Of a stretch of DNA of 64,000 nt, positions 53,000-61,891 are shown one piece after another. The translations under genes were made by a program, and so were the position numbers. Under the pieces are notes generated by a model, which was not told the DNA's origin, made no database searches, and saw only the letters and a list, made by a program, of their open reading frames with translations. Origin of the DNA: Nocardiopsis sp. CNT312 (GTDB lineage: Bacteria; Actinomycetota; Actinomycetes; Streptosporangiales; Streptosporangiaceae); assembly GCF_000515115.1 (NCBI RefSeq), contig NZ_AZXF01000025.1:11497-75496 (forward strand), in the 5' to 3' direction. How positions within the stretch are numbered: the stretch's first letter is position 1; each line of letters starts with the position of its first letter.

Positions 53000-53548
53000 T
53001 CAGAGCAGGCCGTAGTAGGCGCGCCCCTCCCGGGAGAACATGAACGCCGCCATGGTGACCGCGAAGCCCAGCGGCACCAGGGACAGGAGGTCTCCGCCGA
53101 GGACCGCCCAGCCGAGCATGAGGGCGGCTGCCGTCTGGAAGACCACGATGCCCCAGAACACGCCGACCGTCCGCCGCCGGACGCGGGAGGCCAGGAAGGT
53201 GGACAGCAGGCCGTACACACCGGTGACCACCGCCATGACCGCCATCATCGAGCGCATCGCCTCGGCCGTGACCACGAGTTCGACGCCCTGGCCCGACGCG
53301 ATCTCCGCCTGCTCGGCCACCGCCTGGTCCACGGCCTCCGAGGGCATGGCCGTCCCCATGAGGAACATCGCGGACAGGGCGAGTCCGCAGGCGCCGCCGA
53401 TGAACATGAGGGTGCGCACGATCGCGACCTTGCGCGGTGCGGGCGCGTCGGGGTGCAGGGCGTCGAAGTGGGCTCCGAAGCCGAAGAGCCCGCCGCGTCC
53501 GCTGCTCGCCCCGTCCGGGTCGTACGGGTCCTGGCCAGAGGGAAACAC
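53000..53548 (-). CDS. Four-helix membrane protein of unknown function
   Basis: A 182-residue protein with an N-terminal soluble segment (DPYDPDGASSGRGGLFGFG) and four membrane helices: VRTLMFIGGACGLALSAMFL, MRSMMAVMAVVTGVYGLLST, VFWGIVVFQTAAALMLGW and LVPLGFAVTMAAFMFS. The loop after helix 1 has SEAVDQAVAEQAEIASGQGV. No family is recognised. GTG 53548 with GGAGG just upstream is preferred to earlier in-frame codons. It ends four bases from the kinase gene on the other strand. Confidence 0.7.
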   Translation of the reverse strand: MFPSGQDPYDPDGASSGRGGLFGFGAHFDALHPDAPAPRKVAIVRTLMFIGGACGLALSAMFLMGTAMPSEAVDQAVAEQAEIASGQGVELVVTAEAMRSMMAVMAVVTGVYGLLSTFLASRVRRRTVGVFWGIVVFQTAAALMLGWAVLGGDLLSLVPLGFAVTMAAFMFSREGRAYYGLL

Positions 53549-53642
53549 GGAGGGCCTCCGAGGGGTCGACGGGCGTACGGGTCCATGGTAGAGGCGCACC
53601 GCCCCGTCGGTGCGCCCCACCGCGGGTCCGGTCCGCCGGATT

Positions 53643-54377
53643 TCAGGAGCAGCCGCTGATCTCCTCCGCGGCGGTGACCATGGCGTCGCGCTGGTCCTGG
53701 CCCATCACGCCCTCCTCGTCGAACCAGAGGAGCACGAAGTGGCAGGCGCTGCGCACGTCGACGAGATCCGAGTCCTCCTGCCCCTCCAGCGCCGCGGCCG
53801 CCAGCAGGGCGAGGCCGGATCCGTCGAAGGCGACGACGCGCATGAGGTTCGTGTCCATCGCCGTCGTGCACTGGAGCGGGGCGGGATGCTCGCCCTCCGC
53901 CGTGGAGCACACGTCCGCGGTGATGTTGAGCCGGTCGCTGATGTCGAAGTCGCCGTCGAGCTCTCCGACCAGTTCGGGTGCGGTGATGAGCTCCTCCGAC
54001 GCCTCGGTGGGGGGCGGCTCCGGTGCGGGCTCCTGGGAGGGCGTCGTCTCCGGTGCGGGCTCCGGCGTCGGCCCCTCTGGAGGGGGCGCGGAGGGCGTGG
54101 TCAGCGGGACGTCCTCCTCTTGGGCGAGGCCGTCGAGCACGGACCCCCCGAGGGAGAGGCCGCCGCCGAGGAAGGAGCCGCCCGCCAGGACCGCGATGAC
54201 CGCGAGCACCGCCACCGTTCCGGTCCCGTAGCGGCCGGGGGGCTTCGGAGGCGGCTGGGGCGGTGTGGTGCCGGGCGCGCCCCAGTGCGGCGGGGGCCCG
54301 GGAGGGGGCGGAGGCCCCTGGGGAGGGTGGGTCGGGGGGCCGAAGCCGCGCCCGGGTTCGGGGTGGTGGGGGTGCAC
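53643..54377 (-). CDS. Proline-rich single-helix membrane protein
   Basis: A 244-residue protein with a Pro-rich cytoplasmic N-terminus (PPPPPGPPPHWGAP and related). One membrane helix follows (TGTVAVLAVIAVLAGGSFLG), then a Pro/Thr/Glu-rich extracytoplasmic linker (PPPEGPTPEPAPETTPSQEP) and a C-terminal domain with three Cys. The layout is that of a membrane-tethered surface protein; the C-terminal domain is not recognised. I chose GTG 54377, six bases after GAGGAG. It is divergent from the response-regulator gene across an AT-rich intergenic stretch. Confidence 0.7.
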   Translation of the reverse strand: MHPHHPEPGRGFGPPTHPPQGPPPPPGPPPHWGAPGTTPPQPPPKPPGRYGTGTVAVLAVIAVLAGGSFLGGGLSLGGSVLDGLAQEEDVPLTTPSAPPPEGPTPEPAPETTPSQEPAPEPPPTEASEELITAPELVGELDGDFDISDRLNITADVCSTAEGEHPAPLQCTTAMDTNLMRVVAFDGSGLALLAAAALEGQEDSDLVDVRSACHFVLLWFDEEGVMGQDQRDAMVTAAEEISGCS

Positions 54378-54592
54378 GTAGGACTCCTCGGGTGCTCGGA
54401 CCGGGGTCGGCCCCGACGGGCCGCCCACGCGCGGACCAGCTTCCCAGTTTTATCATGAGAAAGCAAAGAATATTAAGCAAATAATGCTTGTCACCATTTG
54501 CCCGTTATGTGAATAGCGCATTTTCGACCAACCCTGGGACATCCGGCGCGCATAATAGGGAAATGCACGACCCGGGACCTACGATCAGGACC
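54378..54592. other. AT-rich divergent promoter region
   Basis: The most AT-rich part of this half of the window. It includes AAGCA (54475-54479) and TGCTT (54485-54489) as a short inverted repeat, and a CATAAT (54551-54556) that would suit a -10 for the response regulator; no well-spaced -35 was found. It may bind the regulator encoded downstream. Confidence 0.4.
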
Positions 54593-55261
54593 ATGACCTG
54601 CGTTTTGCTGGCCGAAGACGATGTCTCGATCTCCGAGCCCCTCGCGCGCGCACTTCGCCGCGAGGGCTACACGGTTGACGTGACCGTCAACGGCATTGAG
54701 ACACTCGACCGTGCCCGTGGGGGAGACATAGACCTCATGGTCCTGGACCTCGGGTTGCCGGAAATGGACGGGCTCGAGGTGGCACGTCGGCTGCGCGCCG
54801 AGGGTCACGGAACGCCGATCCTCATCCTGACGGCCCGGGCCGACGAGGTTGACACCGTCGTCGGCCTCGACGCCGGGGCCGACGACTACGTCACCAAGCC
54901 CTTCCGCCTGGCCGAGCTCCTCGCCCGTGTCCGGGCCCTCCTGCGCCGGGGCGGGGCCGAGGTCCCGGTCGTCCACGGCGTACGGATCGACAACGACTCC
55001 CGCCGGGCCTGGCTCGGCGACCGCGAACTGCAACTGACCACCAAGGAGTTCGACCTGCTGCGCGTGCTGGTACGCGACGCCGGAAAGGTCGTCACACGCG
55101 AGCAGATCATGCGCGAGGTGTGGGACACCAACTGGTGGGGATCGACCAAGACCCTGGACATGCACATCTCCTGGCTGCGGCGCAAACTCGGCGACGACGC
55201 CAACCAGCCGTCCTACATCACGACCGTTCGGGGCGTGGGATTCCGGTTCGAGCGGGACTGA
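54593..55261 (+). CDS. OmpR-family response regulator
   Basis: A 222-residue two-component response regulator. The receiver has the acidic pair in LLAEDDVSISE, the phosphoacceptor Asp52 in LMVLDLGLPEMDG and the conserved Lys in DYVTKPF. The C-terminal winged helix of the OmpR/PhoB type has LTTKEFDLLRVLVRDAGKVV and REVWDTNWWGSTKTLDMHIS, ending FRFERD. Both halves are complete. ATG 54593 begins the receiver. The downstream histidine kinase is 62 bases away and is the natural partner. The signal sensed is unknown. Confidence 0.93.
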   Translation: MTCVLLAEDDVSISEPLARALRREGYTVDVTVNGIETLDRARGGDIDLMVLDLGLPEMDGLEVARRLRAEGHGTPILILTARADEVDTVVGLDAGADDYVTKPFRLAELLARVRALLRRGGAEVPVVHGVRIDNDSRRAWLGDRELQLTTKEFDLLRVLVRDAGKVVTREQIMREVWDTNWWGSTKTLDMHISWLRRKLGDDANQPSYITTVRGVGFRFERD

Positions 55262-55323
55262 GCGGGCTGGATCCACGCGCTCGGCGCGCATCGCCCGCCC
55301 GGGTCGCACGAACGTGAGGTGAC

Positions 55324-56607
55324 ATGCGCAGGCGGATGGTTTTCTCCACCCTGGTGGTGACCGTCATCGCCATCATGCTGCTCGGGCTGCCTCTGGGCGC
55401 GCTCACCTACAACCTCGTCTACAACGAGACCGTCCGCCAGCTCCAGTCCGAGGCCGAGGTCGTCGGCGTGGAGGCCGACCACCAGATCAGCCACGAGGAC
55501 GTCGTCGACCGCCCGCTCCTGGGCGGTACACCCGCTAACCGCTACATCCGCGTCACGCGCGAGGGCGAGGAACCGGTCACGTCCGGCCCGACGTCACTCG
55601 CCCCGGGCCGCCCCGGGGGACCGGAGACCCTGATGGCCCAGACCGTCACCGAGGAGGGCACCCTCGTCGAGATCTGGGTCAGCGCGCAGAGCGCCCAGGA
55701 GAGCGTCCTCCGGGCCTGGCTGGGCATCGGGTCGCTGTCACTGCTGGCGCTCGGCGTGGCCGTCGGCCTGTCCGTGCTCCAGGCCCGCAGGCTCACCCTG
55801 CCCCTGGTCGACCTGGCAGCGACCGCCGAACGCCTGGGGTCGGGCGTGACCACCCCCTGGGGCCACCGCTACGGGATCCCCGAAGCCGACCGGGTCGCCG
55901 AGGTGCTCGACCGCAGCGCCGAGCGCATCGCGGGTCTGATCGCCACCGAACGCCACTTCGCCACCGACGCCTCCCACCAACTGCGCACCCCGCTCACCGC
56001 CCTCACCATGCGCCTGGAGGAGATCGTCGCCGTCGCCGACGACCCCGAGGCCGTGCGCGAGGAGGGCGAGGCCGCCCTCGCCCAGACCGAGCGCCTCGTG
56101 GAGACCGTGGAGAGCCTGCTGGGGCGGGCCCGCAAGAGCCAGAACCCCGAGGTGGAGGCCGTGGAACTCGACCCGGTCCTCCGCGGCATCCGCGAGGAGT
56201 GGCAGCCCGTCTTCCGGCAGGAGCGTCGGAAACTGGTGATCGCGGGCGAGGACGGACTGACCGCGATGACCGTGCCCGGCGACCTCGCGCAGATCGTCGC
56301 CACCCTCGTGGAGAACGCCTACAAGCACGGCGCGGGCACGGTCACCGTCCGCCGCGTGTTCACCGGTAACTCCGTGCGCGTGGAGGTGAGCGACGAGGGC
56401 GAGGGCGTGCCCGAGGAGCTGGCCGGACGCATCTTCGACCGCGAGGTCAGCGGCGGCGGCGGCACCGGCCTGGGGCTGGCCCTGGCCCGGCACATCGCCG
56501 AGGCCGAGGGCGCCCGTATCGAGCTGGTGCAGACCCATCCGACCACGTTCGCCCTGTTCCTCCCCTCCGGAGGGGAGGGGCTGACGAAGATGGCCGGCCC
56601 GTTCTGA
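55324..56607 (+). CDS. Sensor histidine kinase
   Basis: A 427-residue membrane histidine kinase. Two helices (about residues 7-30 and 130-152) flank an extracytoplasmic region of about 100 residues with no recognised sensor domain. A HAMP-like segment and then the H-box ATDASHQLRTPLTALTMRLE follow, with His at residue 218. The ATPase part has VENAYKHG (N-box), VSDEGEGVPEE (G1) and GTGLGLALARHI (G2). All kinase motifs are intact. It is cotranscribed with the response regulator. Its stop is four bases from the end of the glycosyltransferase gene on the other strand. Confidence 0.92.
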   Translation: MRRRMVFSTLVVTVIAIMLLGLPLGALTYNLVYNETVRQLQSEAEVVGVEADHQISHEDVVDRPLLGGTPANRYIRVTREGEEPVTSGPTSLAPGRPGGPETLMAQTVTEEGTLVEIWVSAQSAQESVLRAWLGIGSLSLLALGVAVGLSVLQARRLTLPLVDLAATAERLGSGVTTPWGHRYGIPEADRVAEVLDRSAERIAGLIATERHFATDASHQLRTPLTALTMRLEEIVAVADDPEAVREEGEAALAQTERLVETVESLLGRARKSQNPEVEAVELDPVLRGIREEWQPVFRQERRKLVIAGEDGLTAMTVPGDLAQIVATLVENAYKHGAGTVTVRRVFTGNSVRVEVSDEGEGVPEELAGRIFDREVSGGGGTGLGLALARHIAEAEGARIELVQTHPTTFALFLPSGGEGLTKMAGPF

Positions 56608-56611
56608 GCGG

Positions 56612-58819
56612 TCAGGCCACCGAACGCGACTCCGCCGACCGCGGCACCTTGCCGCTCACCACGAGTTCGGTCCACAGGGACCGCACACGGGAGAGCCCGT
56701 AGGCCGACACCACCTCCGAGCGGGCCCGCTCGGCCTCCTCGGCGAACCGCCCCTCGGACACGGTCGCGTGGACGGCCTCCGCCATCGCCACGGCGTCGTC
56801 GTGGATCCAGTGCGGGTCGTAGATCGTGTCCGCGCCCGGCCACGGCAGCAGGGCGGGGACACCGCCCGAGGCCGCGCACTCGGCTGGCGCCAGGTGGAAG
56901 GACTCGTCGTCGCTGGTGGAGAGCATGAACCCCACCCGCCGCAGCCAGGTGGCCACGTCCGGACCGAACGGGTCGAACACCACGGCCGGGGAGAGCAGTT
57001 CGTCGCGCTGGATACGCCGGTAGACGCGCTCGAAGTAGGAGCGCTCCTCCGGCCGGTTCCAGATCCACCAGTAGTCCCACGGCTGCTTGGTCTTCACCGA
57101 CAGCGTGTACCGGGGGTCCATCCGGCGCAGTTCGGCGAGCACGTCCAGCCCCCGGTCCAGGCGCTTGCGCGAGGGGGCGATCCCGACCATGCCCAGGGAG
57201 TACTCCGCCCCGGCGAGCTTGGGCCGGTCCAACTGCGCGTCGTCCACCCAGTTGGGGACGACGATCACCTTGTCGTCGGGCCAGCCGGTGATGTCGCGGG
57301 TGAGGTCGGCGTAGTGGGGGCTGACGCACACCACCGCGTCCACCTTGTCGATGTCGAGCTTGCGCGGCCACTCCGCGTAGAGCTCGAACCGGTGCAGGCG
57401 CACCACCAAACGCTGGTCGGGGCGCTTCCACTTGGCGTAGAAGAGGGCGTTGGGGCCGCACCACTCGCAGATCACCACGTCCGCCCAGCCGGCCAGCTCA
57501 CGGGAACGGTACTGGTCGTGGGTGCGCAGCCCCTCCCACTGGTCGATGCGCACGTCGAGTCCGGGCAGCGACTCCAGGTACTCCGCCAGCCGGGTGAAGA
57601 ACTTGAGGTCGTGCCCGGCCACCACGACCTTGAGCGGAAGCCCGGGGTCGGTGCCGGCGGGCGCGGGCGGGAGGGCCTCGGCCAGGCAGGCGCGCAGGCG
57701 CTCGGCGGCGCGGTCCAGGGCGTGGTCGGCGGCGGCCTCCCGACAGCGGTCGGCGGCGTCGGCGTAGACGGAGCGGTCGGCGTGGGCGCGGGCGACGACC
57801 GACGCCACCGAGGCGGTGTCGGTCCCCGCGAAGAGCGGGTAGTCGGCACCGAGCATCGCCTCGTGCATGGGGGTGCGGTTGAGCACCACGGGCAGGCCGA
57901 GCGCCCCCAGTTCGAGCACCTTGGTGGACAGTTCGAGGCTGGCGTCCATCGACGGGTCGCGCCAGGAGAGCCCGAAGTCGCACTCGGCCGCCTGGCGCAG
58001 CGCGTCGGCGCGCGACATGCCGCCGCGCCAGTCCACGCCCGGGGTGCCCTCCAGGGCCTTGCGCATCCGCTTGACCCAGTCGGCGGGGTCGGCGTGGATC
58101 TTGTCGCCGATCATCACCATCTCGGACTCCACGCCCAGCCGCTCCAGCTCGGCGGGCAGGGAGGTCATCTCCAGGGTGTTCCACTTGGGCGCGAACTTGC
58201 CGGTGTAGGCCAGGCGGGCGCGCGCGTGCACCTCGCCCTGGGCGCGCACGCCGTCGGGGACCACGACCACGGGCGGGAACAGGACGGACCGGCCACAGGC
58301 CGCGGGGACCGACGACTCCAGGAACGCCCGCAGCTCCTCCGTCTGGCAGAGCAGGAACCGGGAGGCCAGCGCGATGTCGGTGAGCTCGGCGGTGGCGGTG
58401 GCCGTGAACTCGGAGACGCTGTGCGGGAAGTCGGTGAGGTAGGTCCACAGCCGCCCGGACAGGGACTCCTCCTGCGCGGCCAGCCCGGCCAGGCGTCTGC
58501 CCCGGACGACCACCAGGTCGAAGCGCGACCGCCCGTCCTGTCGGGTGATCAGCTCCACGGCCTGTTCCGGGGTGAGCCCGCGCGGCCCCAGGTCGGGCAG
58601 GAGCTCGTCCTCGTAGGGCCGCAGCAGCCGGACCCCCGGCGTCTGGGTGAGGGGCGCGGTCAGGCGGTCGGTGCGCACCGGCGCCTTCAGCAGGAGGGTG
58701 ACCTGGCATCCGGCGGCGACCAGGGCCTGCGCCATCGACTGCGCCCAGATCGCGGAACCGTCGATGATGTTGAGGTCCACGTCCCCGTACAGGAGTGCGC
58801 GCGGAGGAGGTGTACTCAC
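56612..58819 (-). CDS. Dual GT-B (GT4-like) glycosyltransferase
   Basis: A 735-residue cytosolic protein with two tandem GT-B glycosyltransferase units. The first covers about residues 1-330. It has YGDVDLNIIDGSAIWAQSMA near the start, VVVPDGV near 185, and ELSTKVLELGALGLPVVLNR as the donor-binding E-x-x-K-type loop. The second runs from about residue 390 (LKVVVAGHDLKFFTRLAEYL), with VIVVPNWVDD near 520 and MVGIAPSRKRLDRGLDVLAE. Pairs of this kind build repeating surface polymers. The start is GTG 58819 with AAGGGAAGAAC directly ahead. It is the last gene of an operon with the coiled-coil protein and wecB. Confidence 0.85.
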   Translation of the reverse strand: MSTPPPRALLYGDVDLNIIDGSAIWAQSMAQALVAAGCQVTLLLKAPVRTDRLTAPLTQTPGVRLLRPYEDELLPDLGPRGLTPEQAVELITRQDGRSRFDLVVVRGRRLAGLAAQEESLSGRLWTYLTDFPHSVSEFTATATAELTDIALASRFLLCQTEELRAFLESSVPAACGRSVLFPPVVVVPDGVRAQGEVHARARLAYTGKFAPKWNTLEMTSLPAELERLGVESEMVMIGDKIHADPADWVKRMRKALEGTPGVDWRGGMSRADALRQAAECDFGLSWRDPSMDASLELSTKVLELGALGLPVVLNRTPMHEAMLGADYPLFAGTDTASVASVVARAHADRSVYADAADRCREAAADHALDRAAERLRACLAEALPPAPAGTDPGLPLKVVVAGHDLKFFTRLAEYLESLPGLDVRIDQWEGLRTHDQYRSRELAGWADVVICEWCGPNALFYAKWKRPDQRLVVRLHRFELYAEWPRKLDIDKVDAVVCVSPHYADLTRDITGWPDDKVIVVPNWVDDAQLDRPKLAGAEYSLGMVGIAPSRKRLDRGLDVLAELRRMDPRYTLSVKTKQPWDYWWIWNRPEERSYFERVYRRIQRDELLSPAVVFDPFGPDVATWLRRVGFMLSTSDDESFHLAPAECAASGGVPALLPWPGADTIYDPHWIHDDAVAMAEAVHATVSEGRFAEEAERARSEVVSAYGLSRVRSLWTELVVSGKVPRSAESRSVA

Positions 58820-58877
58820 GTTCTTCCCTTCGGATGCTTTCGGGTTGCCCCTGCGGGGCGTTCGGAGCGGTCGGGGG

Positions 58878-60545
58878 TCAACCGACCGCACCGGTGGAGG
58901 CGGCGGTGTGCGCGGGGTCATCGCCTCCGGCGCCGTGGTCCTGCCCCAGCGCCAGGAGCCGTCCGCCCCGGCGGTTCCACTCCCGGGGGTCCCACCCGCG
59001 CCTGAGCAGTCCGGTCCGAGCCAGCTCCGGGGTGACGGAGCCGACGAAGACGTACTGCGCGGTAGGCCGGTCGAGGAAACCGCGTCCGTCGAGCGGCTCA
59101 CCGTCGGTGTCGGGGGTGCCGACCGCGTCGGCGCCCGAGCACTCCGCCGCGCACACCAGGTCGGCGAGGCGCTGTTCGGTGAGGTTACCGCGCCAGGGGT
59201 GTGCCCAGGGAGAGGTGGCCCTCTCGGCCAGGACGGCCCACCGGTCGGTGCCGGGCGACCCATCGCGCACGGTGCGGACGGCCACCCCCTCCGAGCGCAG
59301 GCGCCTGACCCCCTCCAGCGTGGCCGCGGCGGCGGGAACGACCACCTCGGCGGGGCGCAGCCGGGACGCGAGGAGTTCGGCGGCCAGGCGTTCAGCCTCG
59401 GCCTCCCCCCCGGGTTCGGCGAGGACCGCCACCTGTCGGCCGCGCAGCGGCAGCCGGGCGCCCGCGGTGCCCGGAGCGACGTCGAGTCCGTCGAGGACGG
59501 CGGCCAGGCGGACCGGGGTGGCCTCGTCGAGGAACACCTGGCGCAGCAGCGCGCGCTGCTGCGAGGCGCTGGGCCCGTCCTCGCGCAGCCGGGGCACGGA
59601 CACCGCGAGGTCCTCCGCACCGGGTCCCGGCAGGGGGGTGTGCCCGACCACGCGGGCCCCGCAGGCGCTGGCGCGGCGGCGGAGGCGTTCGGTGCTGGGG
59701 GTGCCTTCGGCGACCACCGCGACGTTGGCGGCGCGCAGTGCCTCGGCCAGGTCGGGGGCGTCGGCGTCGACGACCCGCGCACCGAGGTCGGCGAGGATCT
59801 CGGGGACCGGCTCGTCCTCGCGGGCGCGGACGTACACGGCCCGGGTGCCCGTCGCCAGTGCCGCGGCGACCGGGTTGAACAGGTGGAGGGGCACGCCGGC
59901 GTCGCCCTCGTGGACGCGGTCGAATCCCAGTGCGCGCAGACCGGGAGGGGCCGGGGCGTCGTCCAGGAGTACGGTCGGCACGCCGCGTGCGGCCGCCTCC
60001 TCCAGGACCCAGTGCAGGGAGCGGGTGCGGTCGGCCGTGGCGGGGTCGCCGACGTGGGCCCAGGGCGACCCGGCGCCGGCGGCCGAGGAGGAGACGAGGA
60101 CGAGGTCGACGTCCACACCGTCCATGACGATCTGGGCGTCGTGCGGGCGCAGCGGCACGCAGCGGACGTAGGGCTCGACGGCGGCCTGGACCTCGGGGCC
60201 CACGACGGTGGCGGCGACCAGGCGCTCCTCGCCGAACCCGGCCAGGCCGGTGAGCAGGCGGGCCTCCTGGCGTTCGGCGTCGAAGGAGCGGATCGGCGCG
60301 GCGCTCTGCCGGCGCTGGACGTGGCGGCTCTCACCGCTGCGGCGCCAGAGGCGGTAGAGATCGCGGGGCAGGCGGACCAGGGAGCGGCCGGGCCGCTTGG
60401 CGGCGGACGTCAGCGCGCGGCCCACCTGGAGGGAGGTCGACGCCTCCAGGGTCGCCAGCCGTGCCCGTGCCTCCTGGAGCTGGGCCTCGCGTTCGGTGAG
60501 CGCCTGCTTGAGCTGTTCGGTCTGGCTCTGTTCGCGCCGTTTCAC
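58878..60545 (-). CDS. Coiled-coil protein of the glycopolymer locus
   Basis: A 555-residue protein that I do not recognise. Its N-terminal 45 residues form a charged coiled coil (QLKQALTEREAQLQEARARL). A basic linker follows, and the rest alternates beta-strand and helix with several Rossmann-like units (VDLVLVSSSAAGAG, VPTVLLDDAPAPP, ARVVDADAPDLAEALRAANV). It may be a GT-B-like scaffold that lost its catalytic loop, or a glycosyltransferase-associated polymerase partner; no clear active site is seen. GTG 60545 has GAGGTGG ahead of it. Gaps of about 40-60 bases to wecB and to the glycosyltransferase indicate one operon. Confidence 0.65.
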   Translation of the reverse strand: MKRREQSQTEQLKQALTEREAQLQEARARLATLEASTSLQVGRALTSAAKRPGRSLVRLPRDLYRLWRRSGESRHVQRRQSAAPIRSFDAERQEARLLTGLAGFGEERLVAATVVGPEVQAAVEPYVRCVPLRPHDAQIVMDGVDVDLVLVSSSAAGAGSPWAHVGDPATADRTRSLHWVLEEAAARGVPTVLLDDAPAPPGLRALGFDRVHEGDAGVPLHLFNPVAAALATGTRAVYVRAREDEPVPEILADLGARVVDADAPDLAEALRAANVAVVAEGTPSTERLRRRASACGARVVGHTPLPGPGAEDLAVSVPRLREDGPSASQQRALLRQVFLDEATPVRLAAVLDGLDVAPGTAGARLPLRGRQVAVLAEPGGEAEAERLAAELLASRLRPAEVVVPAAAATLEGVRRLRSEGVAVRTVRDGSPGTDRWAVLAERATSPWAHPWRGNLTEQRLADLVCAAECSGADAVGTPDTDGEPLDGRGFLDRPTAQYVFVGSVTPELARTGLLRRGWDPREWNRRGGRLLALGQDHGAGGDDPAHTAASTGAVG

Positions 60546-60588
60546 GGTCTGCCACCTCTTCTGGTCGGATCGGCGTCTCTCACGGTGC

Positions 60589-61710
60589 TCACCTGGACCA
60601 CTGGGCGAGGACGGAGGCGATGCGGCGCCCGGCCCGGCCGTCCCAGAGCGGGGGGCCGTCGTCGCCGATCCGCTCGGGCCCGCGGCCGTCCAGGACCTTG
60701 GCGAGGGCCTGGAGGAGGTCGGCCTCGGTGACGAGCTGGTTGGTTCCGTGGGTGATGGTGACGGGCCGCTCGGTGTTGGGGCGCAGGGTCAGGCAGGGGA
60801 CGCGCAGGATCGTGGTCTCCTCCTGGACGCCGCCGGAGTCGGTGACGACCGCGGCGGCGCCGCGGACCAGCGCGACGAAGTCGAGGTAGCCGAGGGGTTC
60901 GAGGAGGCGCACGCGCGGGTGGTCGCCGAGCCCCGCGTGGTCGAAGGCGGCCTTGCCGCGCGGGTGCACGGGCATGACGACGTCGGTGCCGTCGGCGATC
61001 TCGTGCAGCCGCGCGACGAGGCGGGCCACGGTCGCCGGGTCGTCGACGTTGGCGGGCCGGTGCAGGGTCGCGGCGACGTAGCGTTCGGGCAGGTCGAGCC
61101 GGGAGCGCAGGGCGTCGGCGTCGAAGCGGTCGAGGTTGTCCAGGAGGGTGTCGATCATGGGGTTGCCGACCAGGTGCACCCGCTGGGGGGAGATCCCCTC
61201 GGCGGCCAGGTGGCCGACGGCTTCGGGGCTGGTGGCGAAGCACAGGTCGCTGAGCTGGTCGGTGACGCGCCGGTTGATCTCCTCGGGCATGGTGTCGTCG
61301 AACGAGCGCAGCCCGGCCTCGACGTGGGCGACCGGGATGTGGAGCTTGGCGGCGACGAGGGCGGCGGCCACGGTGGAGTTCACGTCTCCGTAGACCACGA
61401 CCATGCCCGGCCGCCGCTCGGTGAACTCCTTCTCCAGGCCGACCATGAGCGCGGCCGTCTGCGCGGCGTGCGAGCCCGATCCGACACCGAGATCGACGTC
61501 GGGGGTGGGCAGGCCCAGGTCACGGAAGAACACGGCGGACATGCGGTCGTCGTAGTGCTGTCCGGTGTGGACGACCGCCTGGTGCGCACCGCGCTCGCGC
61601 AGGGCCGAGACGACGGGGGCGGCTTTGACGAAGTTGGGCCGTGCCCCGACGATGTGCACGATGCCGGTGTCCTGACTCCCCAGGGGAGCGCTCGTTGCCA
61701 CGACTCTCAC
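60589..61710 (-). CDS. wecB: UDP-N-acetylglucosamine 2-epimerase
   Basis: A 373-residue non-hydrolysing epimerase that interconverts UDP-GlcNAc and UDP-ManNAc. Motifs are VGARPNFVKAAPVVSALRER near the N-terminus, GQHYDDRMS, VYGDVNSTVAAALVAA, HVEAGLRSFD, MPEEINRRV and VTDSGGVQEETTIL. The active-site Asp, Glu and His residues are in place. With the WecC-type gene at the right edge it would supply UDP-ManNAc and UDP-ManNAcA for a cell-wall glycopolymer. The start is uncertain by three codons: GTG 61710 is close to AAGGA and GTG 61701 is the other choice. It starts the minus-strand operon and is divergent from the next glycosyltransferase gene. Confidence 0.92.
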   Translation of the reverse strand: MRVVATSAPLGSQDTGIVHIVGARPNFVKAAPVVSALRERGAHQAVVHTGQHYDDRMSAVFFRDLGLPTPDVDLGVGSGSHAAQTAALMVGLEKEFTERRPGMVVVYGDVNSTVAAALVAAKLHIPVAHVEAGLRSFDDTMPEEINRRVTDQLSDLCFATSPEAVGHLAAEGISPQRVHLVGNPMIDTLLDNLDRFDADALRSRLDLPERYVAATLHRPANVDDPATVARLVARLHEIADGTDVVMPVHPRGKAAFDHAGLGDHPRVRLLEPLGYLDFVALVRGAAAVVTDSGGVQEETTILRVPCLTLRPNTERPVTITHGTNQLVTEADLLQALAKVLDGRGPERIGDDGPPLWDGRAGRRIASVLAQWSR

Positions 61711-61891
61711 TTGTCCTTGCTGTTGGGGTGGTGTGCGCCCGCGGGGGGCGCGGTGGAGGGGCGGGTCGGTCGTGCGGGGACGGTGTCGGCGTCCGACGCG
61801 GCCGGTCGGGCCGGTTCCTTGCCCGAGCCGTACCATCCGCGTCGCCGTGGTGTCACCACTTGGTCACGTTCGCGTGGTTGTGTGACTGACC